64,000 bases of DNA from assembly GCA_039000515.1 (NCBI GenBank), contig JBCFYV010000012.1, positions 31,178,821 to 31,242,820 on the forward strand. Reading direction: 5' to 3'. Below, in pieces: positions 40,501-52,500 of this stretch (the first letter of the stretch is position 1; every line of letters begins with the position of its first letter). The DNA comes from Timema cristinae. Its lineage: Eukaryota; Arthropoda; Insecta; Phasmatodea; Timematidae. The notes below the pieces were generated by a model, which was not told the DNA's origin, did no database searches, and saw only the letters and a program-made list of their open reading frames with translations. Both the position numbers and the translations under genes were made by a program.

Positions 40501-43500
40501 AGGCATTATTTTAAAGACAAATATGTTTCAAAGTTCTACCTACTGTAATTGTAAGAAAAAATATTAATACAATATTCAAGAAATATCATGCAGACATTTG
40601 GTTAAAAAAGTTTAGAAAACGTTTAAAAAAAATGTTGCTACTAATCCAACTACATCCTACAAGTCATGCTAAAACAACCTCTACAATAATTACCATGATT
40701 ATTTTTTCAAAAGTAAGATATCACTCTTAATGAGCTTATCTTTATATTTAGTAATGCCCTAGTGTTAAATGTGAATAACCTGAACAGGTAGTAAGATGAA
40801 TTGTAAAAAGATAGTCGTTAATTAAAAATTAATCTTTTGTATTATTTGTTCATCTAGACTAGTGGTTCCCAACCTATAGGTCGTGAAAAAGTTTATGAAA
40901 TAAGGAAAATTTTGTAATTATTTGGAGAAAAAAAAAGTGGCCAAATAAAATATTGACATATTAATAGATGAAGCGGGTTTCAAGTTAGTTTCTGTGGTGT
41001 CTTTCAAATATAATAGAATAGGCAATCCAAATCAATACTACATTTTAAATAAGAATGGTAAAATTAAATACATCCCTGCCTCCTAACTTCTCATTTCCAT
41101 TCACACTAGTTGTGTCACAAAAGTTTGTAGCTATAAAAATAATTGGGTTGTGGTTCTAAAACGTTTTGGAGCCAATGATCTAGAAACTTCCTTAAGTTTG
41201 TGTTTGTCTGCCAAAATTAAGCCTTTATCTAGTAATTTATATTCCCATTACATAATTCTAGTCTCGTTCATTCCTGAAAGCTACTGACTTGAACAATAAA
41301 AAGTGATGCATGCCCCTAATATGAAACTAGGTATAGCACAGTAGTAACGCACAATGGTCACAAAATTCATATGAACTCACCGCCCATCCCCGTGCTGCGA
41401 TAACCTTGCATTAGTTTCATCCTCTGCTTCATCATCCTCGCACGTTCTTCCATGTCCTGGAAACAAAAACGATAGTCACACACGACACCAAGAAACCACT
41501 GTAGAGATGGCCCCTTCTAATGTTTGAAATTAGGTTGTCACAAGTAGGCATTTTCCCCTTTGAGCCAAGTTTCAATGAAAACAAGAGAGGTTTAATCGAA
41601 TTAAAATAATTTAATTTTTTATTACAATGAAATATCCCTTGACAAACATCTCTGAATAGCGGATTATTTTTATAGCAGATAGCTTAAATTTCTCTGGCAA
41701 AATAACATTGGCTCTTATGGTGAAACAACTTCTCAATTGCAGACACGGACATTGCTAAAGATGTATAATTATGTATACAAATCTCTATAAGCAGTGGACA
41801 AATATTGAAAAGACCAACCATATATTTTACTGTAGGAATGTCAGGAATGTGATTGTCTCAAACAGAGTGTAAGCAGTCGTGCCTCCCCTCTCTATGGAAA
41901 GTTTGTAAGACCGCCTATGTAGTAATGGCTATGGTACTTCAAACTCTTGCCTCTCATTTTATGAGTGTACTGTTCTATGTATAATGCAATCTGTACAGTA
42001 CCTAAGTTAAGTACAATCTGTATTCACGTGTCTTATTATTCTGCATTTTTACATCCATTACTCTTTCCAGCCTGTGGTTTAGGTCAGTTTTTTAATCAAG
42101 CCATATATTTTTTCCACTACCAGCTGGCTAGGCCTGTTGTAGTTTCGTATGCTTTATAATCCCACTTAAGACTAAAACAGGCACAGCATCCAGTCCCTGG
42201 CCGTTAATTTATCATTGTGAAAGGGTAAATCCACATTTAACCAATGATAAATTTTTCGGCCATTCCGGGAATCAAACCCGGGACTCCTAACTCAGTGGGA
42301 AAACATGCTACTTACTGAGCTAAGGTGTCAGATTATCATTCTGAATACAACAATGCACAATGCAATAACTAAATTATTGTAGTTAATATACACAGTATAT
42401 ATAGGTTAATATCGATTAAACTGTTCTCTAGCCATATGATTTTTTTTTTCCAGATAGTGGCTACTGCTTAGTAGAAATTTTCTTTTGATCACGGAACGTA
42501 TCAACTTTTAAAATATCTCACTGTACTAGTACTTCGGGGGAACATCCACCCCTGAACAAAGAATTAAAAAGAATTTATCATTATTACAATAATGGTCAAT
42601 CTTTTTATGTACAGTTTATAATTTTTTTTCCCCCTATCACTCTTTTTTGTAATTTCTTCTACATATAATTATGTGTCTTTCAAAGAGTTTTGATAGGTTT
42701 TCCTTTAAGAGCAAGTTGAATTTCTGTATTAGATTCATGCATCAATAATTGACACAAACATACATATATGAATATTATTTTTAAATTAAAAAAAGTAAAT
42801 ATTTAGTGATTTTTCATAGAGTCAATAAAAATTGATCAAAGTTCCATGTTTTGGAAAACTTTTAAGTTGAGTTACTTCACACAACACTAAAATGAATATT
42901 TAAGAGATCAAAAGATATTTTAGAGTTCATTATTTGGAAAATAGTTGGAATAAGTATTCCAAAAACTTTTTTTTTTCCAAACGTAACACAATAATTTACT
43001 CTAAAGTTCAGAAATAGATCACTAAATTATTAAATCACCCCTTAACTGAATTTGGATTATGCCAATTTAATATTTGCATGATTGTTATTCCAAATAATAG
43101 CATAACAATTCTATCGTAGAGGTGCTTAATCAATTTCCCACGCAATTTAAAAGTTGATAGGAATAAAATTAGAAATAATGTTAAATGTTTTCTAAGATTA
43201 AGATTCAAACAAAAGGTGAATCAACATGAAAAAATAATTTTGCTTTTAAGGTCTAATGTCTTGAGAATTGGTTTATTGGATAAAAATTAATGTTAATGCT
43301 GGTTAATATTGAGCTTCCTACCAAAAATTACCTTATTGAAATCCCTTTTTGTGTTTGATTTCAGTGGCAGGATACCATTTTTTTTAACTTTGTTAAATGA
43401 ATTGTGTCCCAGTAAAAATATGTACAAGACATTTATGTGTTATAAGTACATGGATGAGGCTTAGAACAAATAAAAGGGAATAAAAATATTTATATAGATG

Positions 43501-46500
43501 TTATTGATATAAAAAAAATGGCTTATTCTCTTTCATTCAAAGACCATCTCACTCCACGGATCACACCTAGCTTAGATAGATGCCTACTATGGCTCAAAAC
43601 AGGAATTGCATCGCGGTGATATATATTTATTCTAATTTAGAAAACAGCATAATTGAGACCAGTTAAACATTTTATTATACTTTTAAAGCTATAACAAAAT
43701 TGAAATATAATTATTTTTTACCAAAAAACTACCAAAGTGATCCTAGTTTAGTTGTTGTTAAATGCAGAATGTCTCACTTAAATATGTTTTCTGGTTTTAG
43801 CGTAATTTCAGTTATCCAGTGGTGGGCTTGTTTTATTTCTAACTATAGAAATAGAGTTTGTGTTTCACAATAACAGTACTTACTCTCCTGGCATGAACTG
43901 TAACTTGTTTTTAGCTTCGTCAACAAGACTTCTCCCCTGCTTCAGTTGCCAAATGGTCCAAGGCATCACTATTATGAATGGTGTTAGACCGGCCTGCTGT
44001 TGACAGGGAGATCGACATTCGAATCTCAGGTGAGTCTAATGCGAGTGGTACGATATTTCTTAAATGGTTTCTTCATTCTTTCACACAAATGTGAGTAAAC
44101 TACTTCTAAAATGCTTCCTTCCTCATCCCTACTCCAGTAGAGTAATTATAATATATGTGTATGGTCTGAATAGGTAGTTAGATGTGGTGATAACAAAAAA
44201 CATGTCTTCTCCACACACTTATGTATTTTGCACCACACTCTTACGCTGCCATATTGTGTAATTACTTGCTGATTAGGTCTCTCTATTTAGCATGGGCAAA
44301 TCTTCTGGTCTCTGATTTTATGGTTTCTCGCTCCACGTATCCTTTAATCTTCATCCTTCTTATTGCAGGTCCTGCCCACCTAAGTCTTCTTGATTCAACC
44401 TCTGCACCACATCCAGTTCCTGGTAAAACTTCTTTCCTATTTATTGTTTCTCCTCCTCCAATCCCCATTCTCACAGACAGGTCCAAAAATCTCCCTTGAG
44501 ATTTTGTTTTAAAGCATAATTTTTTTCTCATTCCTTTTGCTTATAATCAATGCCTCCACCCCATGTAACAATACTGGTCTAGTAATTGCCTTGCATATCT
44601 TGTTTTTCCCTAAACAGTACACATGTTTTAGGCAGTTTGTTGACAGCATATGAGGCTATAGATGCGGCTTTTAGCCTACATTCTGATTAACTGTCATAAG
44701 AGTTATTAGTTACTTCTACTATATAATATCCTAAATATTTAAATTCCTTTAATACTCCAAAATTATGATCCCAATTTGTATTCTTACATGGTATCTGATT
44801 AAGTATATATTTCTTTCTATGCTTAAATCATTTGTTTTCTCATCAATCCTCTATAGGCCCGCAATCTCTGCTTTCATCAAAAAAAACTCTCTGGCAGTAC
44901 TTTTTACATTCATTACTGTTTCCAACCTGTGGTCTCGGTCAGTTTTTTATTCAAGCCCTATATTTTCCACGACTGCCTTGCTAGGCCTGCCAAAGCTTCA
45001 TATGCCTTATAATCTAACTTAAGATTAGGATAGGCACAACATCTAGTCCTCAGCCGTTAATTTATCACTATGAAAGGATAAACCCACATTTCGCCAATGA
45101 TAATTTTTTTTAACCATGCCGGGAATCAAACCTGTGACTCTTAGCTCAGTAAAAATAACACACTACCGATTGAGCTGAGGTGTCAGATTCTCTAGCGATA
45201 CTAAGAATGCAAATTTACACACACCAAATTTAATATAAATTGCATTTTAACTGTAAGCATAATTTATTAAAACTCTTAATAATAATTGTTATAAATTAGC
45301 ATTTGCATGGGTTAGAGTCAATGTGCTGGTTTTTAGAGACTTACATATACGTGAACAATGCATATGTGCAATGGTAATTGGGGATTGCATACTAACTGGA
45401 ATGGTGATGATAAAAAAAGCCAAAAGATCTAATAATCAAATGTTAAGTGTCCTTCCGTAAAAATTGAATGTAGGGCTTTCTAACTTCCCATTCATAGAGT
45501 GAATGAAGGTGTCAAATGTGACAACACTCATTAATCTCTGTAAGGGTCCCTGTTACCTTATCAACGCAACAATAATAATTTGAGCTTAAAGAGGTATTAA
45601 TGATAGAGCTACATTCAATTCATTTAAAAATTTGATGTATCCTCAAATATTTAAAAAAAGTGAGAACATGCTTGCATTTTGTTTAGCTTTAATATCACAA
45701 TACTTTGTACCCATCATACCCTATACTCTAGAAATATGCACCATTTCAACCAAAAACCTATCAAGCAGAGCACAAAGTGCAGAAATGGGGTTCCTCAGAA
45801 CTACGATTCAGAAGACAAGATGTGAAAAATACAAAATTATACTAAGACAAGAAATAAGAATAAAAGAAGCACTAAGTGAAAATATTGTGAAGTCTTGCCT
45901 GAAATATTTGGGCACATAAAACGGATGGATGCTGAAGGAGCAGCAAGTATATGGCTAGACAAAGAAGTGGAGGGCACAAAACCAAAGGACGACCAAGGAA
46001 GAGATGGAATGATAAGATGTAAAAGCAGAGGTGCGGGAGGTGTGGAGTGGAACCAGGTCCAAGATGAAGAATTCTATAAAGATCAAATGAGATGGAAGAG
46101 GCTTTTAAACCACACCAGGGCAACTGGAGTTGGATAGCGATAATGATGATGATCATATAATATTAATATAAATCAGTAGTTTACAACCTGGGGGTCATAG
46201 CATGTTTCGAGTGTAGTCGCATTTCTTGTTCGAATTATAACTTTGTGTTTACTTTTTAAAGTGAGTGGATGATTATAAGATGATGCCAAATTCAAATAGA
46301 AACGTATGTGGTTAAAATGATACAAGATGTTAAGTTACTGTTTAGGTTCCTTTTGGTTACTCAATTCTGAAAGTTGCTTGCTGACCTAGTTTGCTCTAGA
46401 AGGAAGTGTTTATGAGAGGGACAGTGCTATCACAACTTCCAAAATACCCACTGGGATTGTTAATTATCTTTTGATACATCTTAATCGCATTCATATAATC

Positions 46501-49500
46501 ATTATAAATGCCACCTATAATAATTAAATCAAATACGTGGGTTTTAACGTCATGCTTGTTTGGTTTGTTGGTGACGAAGAGGTCAAAATTCAAATTCTGG
46601 CCAGGTGTACTAGGGAGTGATTTTTCATAAGCCGTTTGTCCTTTTTCCTCCATGTAAATATCTAGTGTAATTGAGTGAGTATAACACAACAAGTAGTAAG
46701 ATTCAGTGAAAATAATAATCTAAATGCTTGGATTTGAACAATTGTGGGCTATAAAAGGATTGCACTGTTTTAAAAAATAAAAATTGGGGTCAAACCCTGC
46801 CATAAGTTTAAAACCACTTTTGTAAATGGCTTTTTTTACTCTAATGGGCTCAACAATGAAAACCTTGAAAGGGAAATATGACAATAATCTAATTTAACTA
46901 CCCAAAAATGATAGTGTCAGCGTCAATATTTATATTTTATTAGACTTATTCAGGCACTTAGATTAATATCCAAGGTTATTAGGATTCTATTTTTACAGTG
47001 TCCACTGAACGATTCATATCCGTTCACTACCTTATCTCTGACTGAGATACTAATACAAACTCCTTGGAGACACTTCCAAATGGTAGCTTCCTAGTGGTTG
47101 TGTGGATCATGTTAGACCTACCTGAGTCATGCGCTCCTTGAGGGCTTTTTGAAGGGGAGTGAGGTATCTGAGGCAGTTGCCGCTTCTTAGGGGAGCCAGT
47201 TGGGGTGGCTGTAGCCGAACGAGAAGCAAACCTTGGCACATACGCGTGAGATGGCATCACGTTGCCATGGTGATGTATTCTGCTCCCAACAAACAAGAGT
47301 AACTAATGAACAGCCACCAGTAAAAATAATTTTTGTCACTTGACTTAAAGAGCCCACATTTGGTATAAATATGTATGAACAAAATTTCAAAAGCTATTGA
47401 AGCTTATGTAAGTGAGCAAATGTCACTGATATCAAATCAAACCAATAAAGATAATATCAACCGACATATGTGTTATATAAATACAAATGGGTTATTAAAT
47501 CAACCAATTAGTTGTTTTAAACTAGTACACTTATCTTACTTACTCCATTTATAATATAAGGAAAAACTTAAATGTTATATTCAAAAGTGACTTGATATTT
47601 TATGTAAACAACTTTATGTAAATAGGCCTAGACAAGATAAGGTTAAATGAGTTGATAATGGTAACAAGTAACAAATTTATTGAGGATAACAGAGTAAAGA
47701 GAATGTATAAAGTCAATATACAAAACAATAAGAGGATATAAATTCATATTTAAATAATAATTATATAAATTGACAGCTAATATTTAGATAGAAAAGTTAT
47801 TTACTAAGATTTGTGAGGGTTATAAAAGAATAAATATGTTGAGTTCCAAAGTTAATAAGTATGAAATGAAGGTATAGTATGTGTTTAAATAACATAGTTG
47901 AAGTACAATAAAGTAAAGTGTTTAAAGAATAAGTATTGTATTATAATAGAAGAAAAATTTAATTTAAATATTTATTTTTGTTTAAAGATTAATATTGTGA
48001 AATTAATATTTATGTTTTTCCTTCTATTATTAATCTTAAATATCTCCTTACTGAAATTAACAATGAATATTATTTAAATTAATTACTCTATGGCATAATG
48101 GCTAATTCTAACCAGTCCACCCCATTACACTCTAATTTATTCAGGCCCATCCTAATGTTATCCTCCCATCTGTTTATAGGTCTTCCCACTGGTCTCTTCT
48201 CATTAAGTTTGCCAGTTAATGCCTTGGATGTGGTTCTAGTTTTTTACATTAGTTCTGTATGTCCTGTCAACTGTAATGTGCCCTAGCAATGTATAGTGAT
48301 GAGTACAGGGTATGTAACTCATCATTATGCAACTTTCTACAGTATCCATCTTTTCATCCCTTTTTTAGGCAAGTATTCTCCCAAGTATATGACAAGTGAC
48401 ATCCAAAACATATCCTACCACACATTTATGTCAAACATACTTGTCATTGCATATTAGCTTTCAAATGTTTTTGGTATTTCAAAGTCAACTTAACACAAAG
48501 GTTTTTAACAATTTGACCTGAGACCTGCATGGTCTTACGTGTCACTCTTGTGTTCAGCCGGATTGCCAGTGAGAGCGAGATCAGGCTTCAAATGCCAGTT
48601 AGATGTATTGTAGTGGCATTTTTCCTAAATAGTTTCCCATCTTTCTCCATGAAAATACGGGTATATTTCAACTAAAATTATACCTCCCTCATGCATACTT
48701 CAATAGTGTAATTAAAGCGCCATCAGTGCAACCGAAAGGGATTCTAAAACCATCCCTGTGGTCAGGGCAACTAAGTGCAATTCTTGTTTAACACCTTAAT
48801 TATTTGGCCACCGCTGAGGGCAGCTTTATACTATTTAAGGTATAAGTTTTACCACAAGGTTTGTACAAGGAACATACGAGGAAAGTAAACATAAGGTGTA
48901 GACATATGAAAAGCTTTTTTTTAGTTTGAATCATATTTTGAACCAAAGCAAATATTATTCCCTAAGTTCTAATAATGATTGAATAGAATCATATCTTGGT
49001 TAAATATGCTAAACTTATGAAGTTATGATGTTGAATAAAAATAGACACACACTATAAAAAAACATTAGTTTTGGACACTGGTCCTATAAGTTAATGATGT
49101 TTAAATGTAAGTTCTCAAACATATTCATGCAACAATATTTCACCTTGTCAAAGTTAAACAGTAAAGAGCAGCATCTGTCGTGGATATTATAAACTATTTC
49201 AATATATATATTTTCAGTCTTCAAACCTCAAAGTTAATACACTTGTTTAGTATTCTACTAATTAATGGTGCAATAATAGGCTGTACAAAAGTTTTATAAA
49301 ATACGTTTTTTGGGGGGAAATGTAACTTATTTTCTGAGCAATATGTTAATAATGATGATGCTTGAAGTAGTCAAAGATCAGACAACCAAGGACTTAACCA
49401 CATAGAGTGGTAGTTCGGCCATGGTGCTGGTCTGTGGATAAGAAACAGGAAAACTGCCACACTATCTTTTCCCTGAAAACCCCTTTTGTCAAGGGAACAA

Positions 49501-52500
49501 AATCAATGATGGCTCTTACTGGGGTAAAAAATCTGGAGGCAAACTAGTCCCCTTTTCGATCCCCGGATGAGGACTACTTCGGGGGAACGATCAACAAAGA
49601 ACAATCATCAAATAAAACTTTCCCTTTGAACATAGGAACGTGGAATACAAGGAATATATTATGGGCTGGAAAACTGGGAAATAAAAATGAAAAGGTGTGG
49701 TATGAACATTACATGTTTAAGTTAAGTTAGGTATAAATATCAAGGTGAGATGGTGTCTGGAAATCACACAATATTCTATTCAGGCGGAAAGAGTGCAGAA
49801 AAACAGGTGCTAATAATGGAAAATGAAATGGTAAAAAGTGTTACTAAAGTAATGTGTCAGAGTGATAGACTAATGTTTGTGAAATTAAACGCTAAACCAG
49901 TGTATATTTTTATATTACAACAACCGACACCGATGATGTCGAGGTTAAAGAAATATATGATGAAATTGAAGTAATTACTCAACATGAAGGAAGAGGGAAG
50001 GTGAATACCATAATCATGGGTGATTGGAACAGTGTGGTCGGAGAAGAACGGAAGAAGAAGATCATAGGGTCATATGGACTGGGGAAGAGAAACAACAGAA
50101 GGCAGATGATCAATGAATTCCATCAGTGGAATGACCTGGTGGTGACAAACACTTGGTTCAAGTAACGAAAGACAAAACTATAAACATGGAAGAGCCAAGG
50201 GAACATCAGCAAGTACAAGCTAGACTACATCCTTGTAACACAGCAATTCAAGAATATAGTGCATGATATGAGGACATTGCCAGGTGCTGACATCAATTCG
50301 GGCCACAACTTGCTGGTGGCATACATTGAAACAAGACTGAAGACGATCAGGAAGATAAACAAGAGAAAACCAAGGTGGGACTTAAAAACTTTAAGAAGCA
50401 GGAATGACAGTGTGATAGATTCAATAGAACAAAAGTTAAGTTAAGCGATAGAAGAGAGTATAAGTGCAGAAAGGAAATAGTGTTAAGATATTTTTTAGGG
50501 TGTTAAATGACAATGTTGGAAAAATGAAGAAGACTGCATGAAAGTCCTAGGTATAAACAGAAATGCTTCAGAAAATGGAAGAAAGAAGTAAATGGAAAAA
50601 CATCAACAAAGAAGAGTATATGAGGCTTAAAAATGAATCAAGAATAGAAACAGATAAAGCGAGGAAAGACTATAAAAAGAAGACATGTGATTATATTATT
50701 GAATTGCAAAAAAATACCAGAAAGCAGAGGAAATGAAAATAAACGTGTGCAAAAAGTAGGAATAGAAAACCCCAAAGGTCAGCTGCTGATAGATCATAAA
50801 GAGGTTCTTATAATTTGGGAAAGATTTATAAAAAAACTGTATGACAAGGAAAATCAACCAGGGAACCTGGAGATTGAAGCAGAAAGATGAGGTAGAGGAA
50901 CAAGAAAAATGAATGTGTATTTTAAAGCGTGAAGTGAAGAGAGAACTAAAGGACATTTGAAAAAGGAAATCTGGTAGAGATGACGACATATCATCTGACC
51001 TGAAGAAACTGAGTAACAACAGATTAATGGCAGGTCTGATAAAACTTATAAGTAGGATCCACCCAATAGGAGAATGACCTAAGGACTTTCTAGATGTAAC
51101 CATGGTGTCTCTAAAAAATAAGAAACATGCCAAGAAATGCAGTGACCACAGGATGATAAGCCTCACCTTTAATGTGGGGAAGAATGTGGCAAGAATACTC
51201 AACAGGTGACTGGAACATAAAAGAGAAAGTGTGATGGAAGAAGACCAATTTTGATTCGGGAAAATAAAGGAATCAGAGATGCAAACGAGATGCTGAGAAT
51301 AATCTCAAAGTTCACAATTAAAACACAACAAAACACATAATTATGTCATTTTCAGGGTAAATCAATCAGTCACCTTCTTCAGCAGAAGAGATTAAAACAA
51401 AGACTGGACTATGGCAGCATGGCGATTGGCTGATCATGGTCACTGGATAATTATAGTGAACTGCTTCCCGCGGGTTCAATCTGTCCTGATAGCTTGCGGT
51501 AGGGGTTAGGTTGCAGGCAAGGTAATTGTGTGGGTTCAAAATAATACAAAGCGTTAAAAATTTTGGTTTAATACAAGTTACTAAAAGATAATGCAAACTG
51601 TGATGTTAAACAAAATATAAAAGAAATATAAGAGATTGGACGCACACACTTGTGGAAAAACTGGCTTAAATCGTGAAAACTTAGACCGATGGAATTGTCT
51701 GACATGGCTCGCGACCCCCTAGAGAACTCTAGCTTGAGACCCTGGGCTCAAGAGATGCCCTCTAAGTACAAATGCTACTGATGAACCAAAGCTGTAGTTT
51801 CTTATGGTCCAGCGTCAGACAGCATAACTGCACGCAATATTGATGTAAATGTGACAAGCCCTGATGTCAACTAATAAAAGTCTTTTATAGCCCACTATTG
51901 CACCTTTCCGGCTAACTAGAACAAACATTGTTATGAGTAGTCAACATTCTCCTTTAACATTTCTAGTTTGTTACATCATATACACTAAGCCAGCACTTTA
52001 GCATGTGTCCAAAAAAGTTATGTAAATCAAAACAAACATTCAGACATTGGTCAATAGCTATGATATAATTATTAAATTAAATAATATTATCTGTTATTAT
52101 TGTTAATATATAAATTACTGACTGGTGTGAGTAGGCCTGCTTGGAAGAAAAGAAGAGAAGGTTATCTAAAGGTTGAGACCAGGGAGGTGCCTGGATTTGG
52201 TAATATATTGGTGAGCAAGATCCCACCTACAGAACTGGGAAGCAATGCAACTAATGGGTAGGGTTCATCTAACTTTAATACTATAAACGAATCAAAATCT
52301 GAATTATGTGTTTGGGCATGAAGTGCTACTGGTTTGTCAGGGTTTTTATTCAAGTTATTGAATCAATTAATATAAAATTCAAACTCATATTGATATTATT
52401 GAAGCTTTGCAGACCTGTAACGAGCTGCTATCAAGGGAGAATGGAAAACTTTATAGTAAAAAAAATCATCCTCAGTGCATATTGTTGGTATTAAATCATA

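Larger units (their letters stand above)
36319..41380 (-). other. Rim intron between exons H and I
   Basis: Contains the foldback element at 36440-37345, a (TCA)n tract (37548-37586), SINE-B (37855-38125), a plus-strand exon-like GC-rich island (39645-39752) and an MITE-like repeat (40090-40380). A SINE tail fragment lies near 40745-40800. The remainder is AT-rich, with nothing recognised. Confidence 0.65.
41457..47121 (-). other. Rim intron between exons G and H
   Basis: Holds two SINE-C copies on the minus strand, a plus-strand SINE-A (43957-44195), an eroded SINE-A (46480-46705) and LINE pieces of both orientations (44210-44880 minus, 45590-46160 plus). No additional Rim exon is needed here once the frame break in exon G is accepted, and none was seen. 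42340-43900 is AT-rich with no recognised feature beyond a possible LINE 5' scrap near 42525. Confidence 0.65.

Noticed and set aside
41457..47121. A missing Rim exon between exons G and H, suggested by the phase mismatch
   Set aside because: The mismatch vanishes if one base of an A5 run in exon G is extra. ERMTQ then runs directly into DMEERAR, and no exon-like sequence was seen in the intron.
50696..51202. 168-codon minus-strand open frame
   Set aside because: It is antisense to the plus-strand LINE (endonuclease to RT region).
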